A DNA stretch of 64,000 bases from Alcaligenes aquatilis (GTDB lineage: Bacteria; Pseudomonadota; Gammaproteobacteria; Burkholderiales; Burkholderiaceae_B). The DNA lies in NCBI RefSeq assembly GCF_003076515.1, contig NZ_CP022390.1:1116001-1180000 (forward strand). Reading direction: 5' to 3'. The notes under the pieces are model-generated. The model made no database searches, was not told the DNA's origin, and saw nothing but the letters and a program-made list of their open reading frames with translations. The position numbers and the translations under genes are program-made. This document shows, piece by piece, positions 7,362 to 16,730 of the stretch (the stretch's first letter is position 1; each line of letters starts with the position of its first letter).

Positions 7362-10247
7362 CTAATTGAGCTTCACAATGCCGTTGGCCTTGATATTGAC
7401 CGAGGCCGTGCCATTGATGCGTACGTTCTGGCCGGCCACATCAATCATGGGAGCCTTCATGTAAACCACCGTGTCTTTCACCTTGAGCTGCCCCGTCATG
7501 GACATGGATTCCAGAATCACACCGGCATTACCCGCTTTAATCACGACCTGAGCCTTGCTGATCTTGATCTTGGAGATCAGGACTTCCCAGGACAGCAAAG
7601 ACGTGGGCGCTCCAGTTACGGTGGCATTGCCAGCGACCAGCGTATCGATTCCTCCGGTTCCCACGACATACTTGATTGTGCGGCTGGTCAGCGAGTAGGC
7701 ATTGGCCACCGTAATGGACTGCTTGCCATAGGTGCCCTCCATATCCACCACCTTGGTGCTTTGACTGCGCACCACCCGTTTCTCGGCCCCCAGGATGATC
7801 TTCTTCTCATCGCCTTTGGTAATGCGGCTCTGATCGCTCAACTCGACTTTGGTGTAGTCGCGCAGATCCAGCTCCTTGGAGCCGCTATACTTGATCCCCA
7901 CGCTATAGCCCACGGTAATGCTGCTTTTGAGCGAGGCTGAGGCACTGACTTCCGCGCCCAGCGACGTGGATATCTTGATGGGATTGACATTCAGCAGCGA
8001 AATATCCAGCACCTTTTCCGGTGCCTTGAGGTAGGACAGATCAACCCAGCCATCGGTCCCTTCCTTGACCTTCTTGGCCGATTGATTGATCTCATCCATC
8101 AGTTCTTTGAACTTTTCGCTGGACGTTTTTTCCTTCTTTGCCTCCGTCGTATCCTTCTTGTCTCCGGTATCCTCGCCCGCTGCCTCCCCTTCTTTTTTGG
8201 GTTCCTCAGATACGGACTTGCCTTGCTCGAGCCTGTCCAAAGCGCTATCTAGTTTGGCCAGCAGGGCTTGCAACTGCTTTAAGGCCCCATCCAGATCAGG
8301 CTGCCCGCCTGCCGTGGCCTGCGCATTCTTTTGCAGTTGGGCCAACATCTGCGCCAACAGCGCCCGTTTGGCCTCCAGGGCTTTCATCTGCACGGGCGCG
8401 GTGGCCGTCGGCAAGCTGGCCTCCTCTTCCAGAAAGTCGGCCATGGCCTGATTCTGTGCCTGCTTCAGGCGTTCGCGCGGTTCGGGATCGGTATCAACAT
8501 TGCCCTTGTTGCCCACTTCCAGGTGGTAAACACCAGGCACTTGTTGAATGAACGAGCGTCCCAGCAGGCCCATATGCCCCTGTGTACTCAGACGCACGCC
8601 CGAGCGATGGGGGCTGGCCGGGTCCGCGCCCAGATGGAAAGTGCTCCCCAGCGTAGGCGAGGACAAACGCGTATGCTGGGCGCCCAGTCTGTCCTCGAAC
8701 TCCAGAGCATTCTGACCGGCCGTGCGCAAGCCCGGCTGAGTCGCCGTATCCTGATTGCGAATGCTAGGATTTTCTTCGTTTGGAATGGCCGAAACAATCA
8801 CCGGCCGGTCCGGGTCGCCGCCCAGAAACGACACCAGCACCTCCGTTCCCTTGAGCAAAGGAAAATTCATGCCATGCTGGCTGCCCGCATACGGCGTGGC
8901 CATGCGCACCCAGGCGGAGTTGCCACCATCGGGGCGATTCGCATCGACAGGGGCAAACAAAAAGCGTATGCGGTAACAACCGTGCTCGTTGATCTGGGCA
9001 TATTCGCCCTGGCCTTCGGCCACGACTATCGCGCTCAAGAAGCCAACCACACGGGGCTTGGGAGTGACGCGCGCCGGGCGAAATTGACGCACCTCGGGCA
9101 GCACCGTCAAGGAAGCCTGATAAAAAACCTGCTCATGCCCCGCCGCACCACTTTGGCGCGGCAAGGGCTGGCGCCCCTCGTGGCGCAGCGCAATCACAAA
9201 GTAGCGCTGGTTGAAATCGTGGCGGAAATGCTCATGCAACTGCACGGGATAACCGGCCCGTACTCCCGGCGCCAAAGCCACACCCTGAAAACGACTACGC
9301 TGGCAGGCAATTTCTTCGGCACGCAAGCTCGCCATGCGCTCGCCATCGTCCTGCTTGCTGAAGTGGGCCCCATAGATCTCCACACTTCCCACGCCATCGA
9401 ACCTGTCTTGTGGCGGCTGCCCCTGCGGGTCGATAGCCGCTTTCATGGTCAGATTCAATGAAGGCTGGCTAACCGAGAAATCCCGCAGCACCACCGAGCG
9501 CGGCGACACACTCAGCGCATGATCGAAACGCGAAACCCCAATCCGATTCTGTTCACCGCTCAAGGCACCGGCCGGTCGCCAATACAGGGGGACAGCCTGC
9601 CGAGGCTGGTCCGTGCGCTCATGACCAAACACCAGAATTTCATGGTCTGCGCCCTGTTCGAACCAGTAGTAGACGCCCTCGTGCTCCAGTCGCCGCGAGA
9701 GAAAGTCCAGGCTGCTCTCCTCGAACTGACAAATAAACGCAGTGCGCGTCGCCATCAACAGGTCGGAGGACAAACGCAGGCAATACTGCGCGCCGGCATC
9801 CTGGGCTGGCTCGCCTTGCCGGCTCAGGCCGCACTGCGCCAGTACCATGCGAATGATGGTGCCCAGATCAGGTTTACCGCCTGCCTGTGCATCGGCTTCC
9901 ATATAGACCCGCGACAGGCGAAACATGCGCAGCAGCGCCATTTGCGGCTCAAGCACGGCTCGATAATGGGCAAAGCCATCATCACGATGCGTCTGCCGCA
10001 ATTCGGTAATAATGCCGTGCCAGGGCAGCCAACGCTCCTGCGCATCAAGCACGCTCAAGGTAGCACGCGCTCCCAGCAGTTCTTCCAGATCGATATCGTC
10101 GCGTGCGGAGGCCAGCTCGATCTCGAAACGATAAGGCCGCGACACGGCCTCCTCGCCGGACCAGCGCGTCACCAGAAAAAGGTCAGGATCGGCCAGGCCA
10201 CAACGGAAGCTGGCCAAGGCCTGTTCGGTATCGTAGTCATTGAGCAT
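7362..10247 (-). CDS. vgrG: VgrG (TssI) spike protein with long C-terminal extension
   Basis: A 961-residue VgrG. Residues 1 to about 500 form the gp27/gp5-like core, with typical VgrG motifs EHEGVYYWFEQ and GGNSAWVRMATPYAG, followed by the OB-fold region (GTEVLVSFLGGDPDRPVI). Residues about 590-735 are a charged, Lys/Glu/Gln-rich helical insert. The remaining 225 residues are a Val/Ile/Thr-rich repetitive beta region ending in VNIKANGIVKLN, probably prolonging the needle. VgrG trimers form the T6SS spike on top of the Hcp tube. GGGGAG sits seven bases before the ATG at 10247. No known enzyme domain was recognised in the tail. Confidence 0.93.
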   Translation of the reverse strand: MLNDYDTEQALASFRCGLADPDLFLVTRWSGEEAVSRPYRFEIELASARDDIDLEELLGARATLSVLDAQERWLPWHGIITELRQTHRDDGFAHYRAVLEPQMALLRMFRLSRVYMEADAQAGGKPDLGTIIRMVLAQCGLSRQGEPAQDAGAQYCLRLSSDLLMATRTAFICQFEESSLDFLSRRLEHEGVYYWFEQGADHEILVFGHERTDQPRQAVPLYWRPAGALSGEQNRIGVSRFDHALSVSPRSVVLRDFSVSQPSLNLTMKAAIDPQGQPPQDRFDGVGSVEIYGAHFSKQDDGERMASLRAEEIACQRSRFQGVALAPGVRAGYPVQLHEHFRHDFNQRYFVIALRHEGRQPLPRQSGAAGHEQVFYQASLTVLPEVRQFRPARVTPKPRVVGFLSAIVVAEGQGEYAQINEHGCYRIRFLFAPVDANRPDGGNSAWVRMATPYAGSQHGMNFPLLKGTEVLVSFLGGDPDRPVIVSAIPNEENPSIRNQDTATQPGLRTAGQNALEFEDRLGAQHTRLSSPTLGSTFHLGADPASPHRSGVRLSTQGHMGLLGRSFIQQVPGVYHLEVGNKGNVDTDPEPRERLKQAQNQAMADFLEEEASLPTATAPVQMKALEAKRALLAQMLAQLQKNAQATAGGQPDLDGALKQLQALLAKLDSALDRLEQGKSVSEEPKKEGEAAGEDTGDKKDTTEAKKEKTSSEKFKELMDEINQSAKKVKEGTDGWVDLSYLKAPEKVLDISLLNVNPIKISTSLGAEVSASASLKSSITVGYSVGIKYSGSKELDLRDYTKVELSDQSRITKGDEKKIILGAEKRVVRSQSTKVVDMEGTYGKQSITVANAYSLTSRTIKYVVGTGGIDTLVAGNATVTGAPTSLLSWEVLISKIKISKAQVVIKAGNAGVILESMSMTGQLKVKDTVVYMKAPMIDVAGQNVRINGTASVNIKANGIVKLN

Positions 10248-10250
10248 GCC

Positions 10251-12938
10251 TTAGCTCCCCATCCGTATCACCCAGGGCTGCGATGCCTGCGGGCCCACAT
10301 CTACACTCAAGGCGGTCGAGCCATCACCGTCGGCCATCCAGGCCAACACCCGGTCAGACAGCGCCGGCAACAGGCTCTTGCGCAAAATAAAGTCGATATT
10401 GCGCGCGCCACTGTCTACCTCGGTACAACGCGCCGCAATGGCCTGAGCAACCGCGGGGGTAAATTCCAGACTCAACCCATTGCTAACTTGCAAGCGCTGC
10501 ACGATGCGAGCCAGTTTTATCTGCACAATCTGCGCCAAAGCCTCATCCGACAGCGTGCCGTAGGGCACCACCGTCATGCGCGCCAGCAGAGCCGGCTTGA
10601 AATGCTGCGACAGTGTCGGGCGGATACGCTCGGCCAGTTCATCAGTCTGCGGCGGGGGGGTCTCGACCCGGGCGGCCGTCACGATGTCGGTGGCCAGATT
10701 GCTGGTCAGGAAAATGACCGTATTGGAAAAGTCGATCAGCCGACCTTCGCCATCGGCCAGCGAGCCTTTGTCAAACACCTGATAAAACAGATTGACCACA
10801 TCCAGATGAGCCTTTTCCACCTCGTCCAGCAGCACCACACTGTAGGGCCGTTTTCTGACAGCCTCGGTCAGCACGCCGCCTTCGCCATAGCCCACGTAGC
10901 CGGGAGGTGAGCCGACCAGCCGGCTGACAGTGTGTTTTTCCTGAAATTCGCTCATATTGATGGTGGTCAGCGCCTGCTCACCGCCGAACATCTCATCGGC
11001 CACCGCCAGCGCTGTTTCTGTCTTGCCCACCCCCGAAGGACCGACCAACAGAAACACGCCCAGCGGCTGGCGCGGATCGCGCAAGCCGGACTGCGCCGCC
11101 TTAAGCACCTGGGCTATCTGCGCGAGGGCCTCATCCTGACCCCGGATGCGCTGACACAACTGCCCCGCCAGTCCCAGCACGGCACTGGCCCCATCGCGCT
11201 GCATCTTGCCCAGTGGCACGCCGGTCCAGTCCGAGACCACCTGCGCGACCGTATCGGGCCCGACCTCCGTAAACAAGAGAGGGGCATCGCCCTGCAGGCG
11301 GCACAATTGCTCGCGCGCCTGGCTCAACGCCTGGGTCAAATCCTCGGGCGACAAGTCCGGTTCCACCGCCGCATCACCGTGTTCAGGTCCGGCCTTATCG
11401 GGGTCTGCCTGCAAGCGGGCCAGACGCTGCCGCAAATCCAGGACCTGCTCGGCAGCTGCCCGTTCGGCCTGCCAGCGTTCGACCAACGCATCCAGATCCT
11501 GTTGGTCCTGCTGCACGTGTGCATCGATCTGCTCAAGACGCGCCGCCTCGATACGATGACCGTGCGCCTGATCGCGTTCCAGGGCCTCACGCTCGCGGGC
11601 CAAACCCGCCAGACGACGTTCTATCCGCTCCACCCCGGCAGGCTTGACTCCTAGACTGATACGCACGCGGGCTGCTGCCGTATCCAATAAATCCACAGCC
11701 TTGTCCGGCAACTGTCGACCCGTGATGTAGCGCTCCGACAAGGTGGCTGCAGCCTGCAAGGCATCGTCGCGCACGCTCACACCATGCACCGCCTCGTAGC
11801 GGCTCTTGAGCCCACGCAGTATCTGCACCGCCGTGGCACTGTCAGGCTCGTCCAGTCGAATCAATTGAAACCGTCGCGTCAGGGCCGGATCGCGCTCGAA
11901 ATACTTCTTGTACTCGGCCCAGGTGGTCGCGGCAATGGTGCGCAGCTCACCACGCGCCAAGGCCGGTTTGAGCAGATTGGCGGCATCGCTGCCACCGCTG
12001 GCGCCACCGGCGCCAATCAGCATATGCGCCTCGTCGACAAACAAGATAATGGGCTGCGGTGAGGCCTTGATGGCATCAATCACACCACGTAGCCGTTGCT
12101 CAAACTCCCCCTTGACGCTCGCCCCGGCCTCCAGCAGCCCCAGGTCCAGGCCCAGCAAGCGGGTACCGCGTAAAAACTCCGGCACATCGCCTTGCTCGAT
12201 GCGCAAGGCCAGCCCCTCGACCACCGCTGTCTTGCCCACGCCGGGCTCACCCACGCAAATGGGGTTGTTCTTGCGACGACGCGCCAGAATGTCGATCATC
12301 TGGCGGATCTCATCGTCACGCCCGAATACCGGATCTATCTCACCGCGCGCCGCCTTGGCGGTGTAATCTTCGCAAAACCGCGCCAGTGCGCTATCAGCGG
12401 CCGAGGTCGCCGTGGGCGGTGCCCCCTTGGACGCGTCGAGCGGCTCGTAAGCCTGCTCAGCCGACGCCCCAGTCCAGGCGGCAAACTGCTTGTGCAATTG
12501 CTCACTGGAGAGGGCACGCAAACTCTCGCCCCACGGTGTACCTGCGGCGTAATAACCCAGCCGCATCAACAAGGCCAGCAACACGGCACCACTACGCACA
12601 TGGCGGGCCCCCAGATTGACCGAGGCGACCAGCCAGCTATCTTGCAAGCACTCCGTCAGCATGGGCGAGAACACCGGGCGCCCCGGATTGCCGCTTTTGA
12701 AGCGTGCCAGTGCATCCTCCAATTGGGCGGCCAGTCGCAGGCTATCAATCTGGCTCTGGGCCAGAATGTGAGCCAGATCGCTGCCCGTCTCGCTCAGCAG
12801 GCGATGCAACAGGTGCTCAATGCTGATTTCATAATGCCCCCGTGCCAGGGTCAGGCCTGCGGCAGACTCCACGGCCGCTGTGCACAAGGGATTGAGCCTG
12901 GCAAACAAAGGCTTTAAGTCAACGAGCATCATGATCAT
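10251..12938 (-). CDS. clpV: ClpV (TssH), T6SS sheath-disassembly ATPase
   Basis: An 895-residue AAA+ ATPase with two nucleotide-binding domains: Walker A GEPGVGKT near residue 229 with Walker B ILFVDEAH, and GPSGVGKT near residue 633. The N-domain and the ClpB-like middle coiled coil lie where expected. ClpV unfolds the contracted TssB-TssC sheath for reuse. The start is uncertain: ATGs lie at 12938, 12932 and 12929, and GGAG lies four bases before the first. It overlaps the end of tssG by 20 bases. A seven-G run (10654-10660) encodes consecutive prolines. Confidence 0.95.
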   Translation of the reverse strand: MIMMLVDLKPLFARLNPLCTAAVESAAGLTLARGHYEISIEHLLHRLLSETGSDLAHILAQSQIDSLRLAAQLEDALARFKSGNPGRPVFSPMLTECLQDSWLVASVNLGARHVRSGAVLLALLMRLGYYAAGTPWGESLRALSSEQLHKQFAAWTGASAEQAYEPLDASKGAPPTATSAADSALARFCEDYTAKAARGEIDPVFGRDDEIRQMIDILARRRKNNPICVGEPGVGKTAVVEGLALRIEQGDVPEFLRGTRLLGLDLGLLEAGASVKGEFEQRLRGVIDAIKASPQPIILFVDEAHMLIGAGGASGGSDAANLLKPALARGELRTIAATTWAEYKKYFERDPALTRRFQLIRLDEPDSATAVQILRGLKSRYEAVHGVSVRDDALQAAATLSERYITGRQLPDKAVDLLDTAAARVRISLGVKPAGVERIERRLAGLAREREALERDQAHGHRIEAARLEQIDAHVQQDQQDLDALVERWQAERAAAEQVLDLRQRLARLQADPDKAGPEHGDAAVEPDLSPEDLTQALSQAREQLCRLQGDAPLLFTEVGPDTVAQVVSDWTGVPLGKMQRDGASAVLGLAGQLCQRIRGQDEALAQIAQVLKAAQSGLRDPRQPLGVFLLVGPSGVGKTETALAVADEMFGGEQALTTINMSEFQEKHTVSRLVGSPPGYVGYGEGGVLTEAVRKRPYSVVLLDEVEKAHLDVVNLFYQVFDKGSLADGEGRLIDFSNTVIFLTSNLATDIVTAARVETPPPQTDELAERIRPTLSQHFKPALLARMTVVPYGTLSDEALAQIVQIKLARIVQRLQVSNGLSLEFTPAVAQAIAARCTEVDSGARNIDFILRKSLLPALSDRVLAWMADGDGSTALSVDVGPQASQPWVIRMGS

Positions 12939-13947
12939 CGTTCTCCGCAGTAAAAAGATTCAAGCCGAAACGCACCGGCCGCTCGGCCAGTACGCGGCTA
13001 CGGCCTTGGCCCAGCCATGTATTGCATCCCAGCCGCTGCCAACCCCGGCCCAGACAGGCCCCCTGGCGCTGCTGCGGCTCCAGCCACAACTGCAGCTCAC
13101 ACTGCAGCGGAGCCTGTAAATACCAGGCCACGGTGCGGCTGACCCGATCAAACAAGGGCGCACCCGGCAATAAGTCGTGAAACAACTCGGCCTGCAAAGG
13201 GCCAATTTCGATATCGGCATTGCCGGCGCAATCGAGCACCTGTTCGCCCAGCACACTGTCCTCACCCAAACTACAGGCCTGTCCGCCTAAGCGGCTGCGA
13301 TAGACCGGGGCAATGCGGACAAAGCGCGGTGCACAGGGGTGGACCCGCACCGGCAAGCCCCCCAACAAACCTGCCAACAGGCTTTGCAAACCCAAGGCGG
13401 AACGTGACTTCATGCCCAGATTGCCGGCAAAAGGCAGCAGCGCCTGCGCATCATCCTGGCGTTCAGGCGCCTCACGCAGCCCTACCAGGGCATATAGCTG
13501 GCGCAGGCGCTGGCCATCACGACGCTCATGTACAGCCAGCCAGATGCGATACTTTTCCCAGGCCTGATACAGCAGCGGGTACAGAGCCGCATGCACAATG
13601 TCGATAAAATCGCGGCGGGCCGAATACCCCTGCATCGCTTCTTGAATCAGATCCTCGGTATAGAACGTGGGCAGCGGCGAGGTCACCCCATACAAACCAA
13701 AGAAATTGGCCTCAATATGAAAACGTCCATCGACACCGCGTTCGACCTTGGCCAGATCCGACTCGGGGAATGCCAATGTCAGTGCCGGCCGAATACGCAG
13801 GCGCTCGCGCAAGGCCGCATCGTCGCCCAGATGCTGGCGCAGCAAACGCGCCGCCTGGAAGAAGCTGTATTGAGGGGCCTGGGTCTGCAAATCCTGCAGC
13901 AGCCCAGCCTCTACAACAGGCGTTGCTGACCGATCTGCGCTGGCCAT
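12919..13947 (-). CDS. tssG: TssG, T6SS baseplate subunit
   Basis: A 342-residue protein of the TssG (VasB/ImpH) family, recognisable from the N-terminal block QAPQYSFFQAARLL followed by FPESDLAKVE and the FFGLYGVTSPLPTFYTE motif. TssG combines with TssF to form the wedge of the T6SS baseplate. The ATG at 13947 lies 37 bases inside the end of tssF, and the end overlaps clpV, which indicates translational coupling through this stretch. Confidence 0.93.
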   Translation of the reverse strand: MASADRSATPVVEAGLLQDLQTQAPQYSFFQAARLLRQHLGDDAALRERLRIRPALTLAFPESDLAKVERGVDGRFHIEANFFGLYGVTSPLPTFYTEDLIQEAMQGYSARRDFIDIVHAALYPLLYQAWEKYRIWLAVHERRDGQRLRQLYALVGLREAPERQDDAQALLPFAGNLGMKSRSALGLQSLLAGLLGGLPVRVHPCAPRFVRIAPVYRSRLGGQACSLGEDSVLGEQVLDCAGNADIEIGPLQAELFHDLLPGAPLFDRVSRTVAWYLQAPLQCELQLWLEPQQRQGACLGRGWQRLGCNTWLGQGRSRVLAERPVRFGLNLFTAENDDHDAR

Positions 13948-15629
13948 TGCAGCGTCTCCCCATGGACCGTGTCATGCAACGTCAAGGCGATGAAGGTATT
14001 CATCGTCGCGCAGCCGGACAAAAATTCGTTCAAGACAGAACCGAACAGATACAGGCTGCCGGGACCTGAGAAATGATCTCCTGCGCACTCGATGCGAACC
14101 GTACTGCCCTGGACAGGCATGCCGCGCACCATGCGCCGCTGGCTTTGCACCTGCACCTGCTGAATAGATTCGATCTGGCGCAATCCGGCGGCTCGCTGCC
14201 CGGACTCCCCGCGTTGCTCGGGCAGATACAGCAACAGCAATTTGCGCAGACTCTCGGCGCTGGACAGCGCCATCTGATTGGCCTGCATGTGCGAGAGCAC
14301 GCGCCAGAGCAAATCCTGCGCCAGATAGGGTTCGCGATAGGAGGTGACCCCGGTAATGTTAGAAAAAGTCACCCGCACCGGCGACCGGTCGGTCGCCTCG
14401 CAAATCTCGCCCAGGCGCAGATCATCCGGCCCGCTGCCGTCGGTACAGCTCAGGCGCAAGGACAGGACCTGCTCACCGTCTTGCGCCAGCCCAGCGCCTG
14501 GCAAGCTTAAATAATGCTCACAACCCGATCCCAGTGCTGAGGCACGTACGCGAATGTGATAGGACTGGGCGCCCGGCACACAGTCGCTGGCCGGCTGATA
14601 GCCTTGTTCCAGCCCATCCGCACTGCGCAGGTCCACCCGGTCCACACTGTAAATCTGAGCTCCCTGACGCCCCGTGACTGGCCGAATACGATATTCCGGC
14701 TGCCGGTGATCCACGTACAAGGGCTGGCCATCCAGGGGATACAAGTTGACGGCCGGGCTCGCATGCAAGACAAAATTGTCCACACTGACCTCAGGAGCCC
14801 AGTCGGGCAGACGGTCAAATTCAAAACGCAGCACCAATCGCGTCCCCTGACGGGCACGCCAGCGCTCCAGTCCCTTTAGCTCCAGAAAGCGCAGCTTTTC
14901 GGGCAGGGCAAAATATTCATGCAAAATGCGCCAGGCCGGATGCGCACCTGCCGGCCAGGGTAATAAAGGATAGGCGGGGTCAAAGCCAAACGGACGCAGA
15001 CACGCCGGCTCCAGCCGTACCATGCTGCCTTGGGGCGAGCCGACATAGATGGCGCGCGTGTCACGCATAAGAATTCGGAACAATCCGCTGGCCACCGTCT
15101 CGCTGCCGCCCAGCCACAACCGTAACGAGTTCCCTTCCCATTGAGCGGCATCCAAGCCTGTCAGAGCCAGTTCCAGCACCAGCGCCGGCACCTGACTGGC
15201 GCGCTGGCCTGCATCCCAATAGGCGTGTTCCAGCCGCAAAGGCTCAACAGCGACCGGATAAATCGCATTGAATACCGCGCGCTCACCGCGCTCGCCGGAA
15301 GAAGAAAAAGTCGTACCGACCGGCACCTGCAAGGTTTCACCGGTCACGCTGCGCGGACTGTACTGCATGATGGTCATGCAGGGCACCGGCCGCAGGAACT
15401 GCGGAAACATCAGTTGCGCCAGACTTTGCACAAACTCAGGAAAATCGTCGTCCAGACGCTGGCGCACAAGCCCCGTCATGAAGGCCACGCCTTCGAGCAG
15501 ACGCTCTACATCCGCATCGACCGCGGCCGCACTGCCCAGCAAGGGAGCCAGAGCGGGATTGCGACGCCCAAATTCGGCCGCCAAGGAACGCAGATTATGC
15601 AGTTCCTGTTCGTAGTATCGATTCAACAT
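13911..15629 (-). CDS. tssF: TssF, T6SS baseplate subunit
   Basis: A 572-residue protein of the TssF (ImpG/VasA) family. The N-terminus MLNRYYEQELHNLRSLAAEF and the following LLEGVAFMTGLVRQRLDDDFPE are diagnostic. TssF and TssG together form the baseplate wedge. In-frame starts also lie at 15635 and 15650. The ATG at 15629 is preferred because AGGGA lies about seven bases upstream and the family N-terminus starts there. Confidence 0.94.
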   Translation of the reverse strand: MLNRYYEQELHNLRSLAAEFGRRNPALAPLLGSAAAVDADVERLLEGVAFMTGLVRQRLDDDFPEFVQSLAQLMFPQFLRPVPCMTIMQYSPRSVTGETLQVPVGTTFSSSGERGERAVFNAIYPVAVEPLRLEHAYWDAGQRASQVPALVLELALTGLDAAQWEGNSLRLWLGGSETVASGLFRILMRDTRAIYVGSPQGSMVRLEPACLRPFGFDPAYPLLPWPAGAHPAWRILHEYFALPEKLRFLELKGLERWRARQGTRLVLRFEFDRLPDWAPEVSVDNFVLHASPAVNLYPLDGQPLYVDHRQPEYRIRPVTGRQGAQIYSVDRVDLRSADGLEQGYQPASDCVPGAQSYHIRVRASALGSGCEHYLSLPGAGLAQDGEQVLSLRLSCTDGSGPDDLRLGEICEATDRSPVRVTFSNITGVTSYREPYLAQDLLWRVLSHMQANQMALSSAESLRKLLLLYLPEQRGESGQRAAGLRQIESIQQVQVQSQRRMVRGMPVQGSTVRIECAGDHFSGPGSLYLFGSVLNEFLSGCATMNTFIALTLHDTVHGETLQWPAQIGQQRLL

Positions 15630-15669
15630 TCCCATTTCCCTGGAGCACACGCAACAGCTAACACGTCTG

Positions 15670-16089
15670 TCATTGCGCTTGCAAAGACACCCGACCAGAC
15701 GAGGAGATTGACGTAGCCAGCCGTATCGGCAGCTCGTGGTCGTCTACCTGCACCAGGCCTTCGAGCGAAAAGCTCAAGGACAGCACCTCACTGCCCTGCT
15801 CGCTGACCTGCACTTTGGGCGCTTTCAGGCGCGGCTCGTAGCGTTCGATCATGCGGGTAATGCTGTCGATGATCTCGCGCGTGGACCCGCTGCTAAAGGA
15901 GCCAGCCAGATTGGTGAAATCCGGCACCCCGAACTCCGGGTCCAGTGGCACGCTGCCGCGCCGGGTATTAAGGATGCGCTGCAGATGCTCGCGTATCGAG
16001 ACCACCAGCACCTGGGCACGCGTGGCCTGGGTCTGGATCTGCCCCGTCTCCAGCGCAGCAATGCGCTCCAGCAGACGCAACTCGCGCAT
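15670..16089 (-). CDS. tssE: TssE, gp25-like T6SS baseplate protein
   Basis: A 139-residue protein of the gp25/TssE family, with the typical segment IREHLQRILNTRRGSVPLDPEFGVPDF. TssE is the T4 gp25 homologue that nucleates sheath assembly on the baseplate. It lies 12 bases after hcp and 40 bases before tssF, in the operon of structural genes. An AGGG-rich stretch lies directly before the ATG at 16089. Confidence 0.93.
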   Translation of the reverse strand: MRELRLLERIAALETGQIQTQATRAQVLVVSIREHLQRILNTRRGSVPLDPEFGVPDFTNLAGSFSSGSTREIIDSITRMIERYEPRLKAPKVQVSEQGSEVLSLSFSLEGLVQVDDHELPIRLATSISSSGRVSLQAQ

Positions 16090-16101
16090 CCCTTTTCCCT
16101 A

Positions 16102-16587
16102 TTACTTTGGTGTGAGCCAGGAGTCTTCGGCCTCGATACCGTCCGGTTCCCAGGTCCAGACGATTTTTTCGTAGGTCAGGGCGATGTCTTCCATGTGGCC
16201 GAACTGGCGGTTCTCGGGAGCCAGGCAGTTAGGAACCCAAGTGCGCGAGCTGGTGACGACGGCCTTTTCCAGGCGAATCGTGTAGTACTTTTCTTCCGTG
16301 CCCTTAGGGCTAATACGGTAAAACTCCAGCTCGACTTTGCTCAGTTGTTCGCCCGAGCACTGTGCCTGGAAGATCTTGGGCGAGGACTTGTCGATTTCCT
16401 TGGTCAAGGTAATACCCAAGTGCTGGCGCTTGCCCGAGGGCAGGCCCGTCTGGGGGCTCTTGGGCAGTTCAATGCGATGATCGACGGCCTGGATCAGAAT
16501 CTTGCCGCTGTGACCCTGAACTTCGCAGGACCCTTCGATCTTGCCCTGGGTTTCGCCTTCAAGCGTGAGATAGCATGGCATAGGCAT
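16102..16587 (-). CDS. hcp: Hcp (TssD), T6SS inner-tube protein
   Basis: A 161-residue Hcp: the MPCYLTLEGETQGKIEGS start and the Gly/Ser-rich loop segments are typical. Hexameric rings of Hcp stack into the expelled tube and carry small effectors. AGGAG sits nine bases before the ATG at 16587; a second ATG follows two codons later. A 143-base gap containing a 10-bp hairpin separates it from tssC, so Hcp may have its own level of expression, which would fit the large amount of tube protein needed. Confidence 0.94.
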   Translation of the reverse strand: MPMPCYLTLEGETQGKIEGSCEVQGHSGKILIQAVDHRIELPKSPQTGLPSGKRQHLGITLTKEIDKSSPKIFQAQCSGEQLSKVELEFYRISPKGTEEKYYTIRLEKAVVTSSRTWVPNCLAPENRQFGHMEDIALTYEKIVWTWEPDGIEAEDSWLTPK

Positions 16588-16693
16588 GGTAAATTACTCC
16601 TGTTGTTAACTGACTGTGTGATGACTTAAGCAGTCGTTGCCAATACCGGGTACACCACGACGTCTGGCTGGCGTCGCGCCGGTGCCTCAAGGC

Positions 16694-16719
16694 GGCGATC
16701 CTGCTGACACAGGATCGCC
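16694..16719 (-). other. Hairpin in the tssC-hcp intergenic region
   Basis: A perfect 10-bp inverted repeat (GGCGATCCTG at 16694-16703, CAGGATCGCC at 16710-16719) with a 6-base loop lies just after the tssC stop. No run of T follows on the minus strand, so it is not a classical terminator. It may protect the 3' end of the upstream message or mark a processing site before hcp. Confidence 0.5.
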
Positions 16720-16730
16720 CGCCCTCAAAC

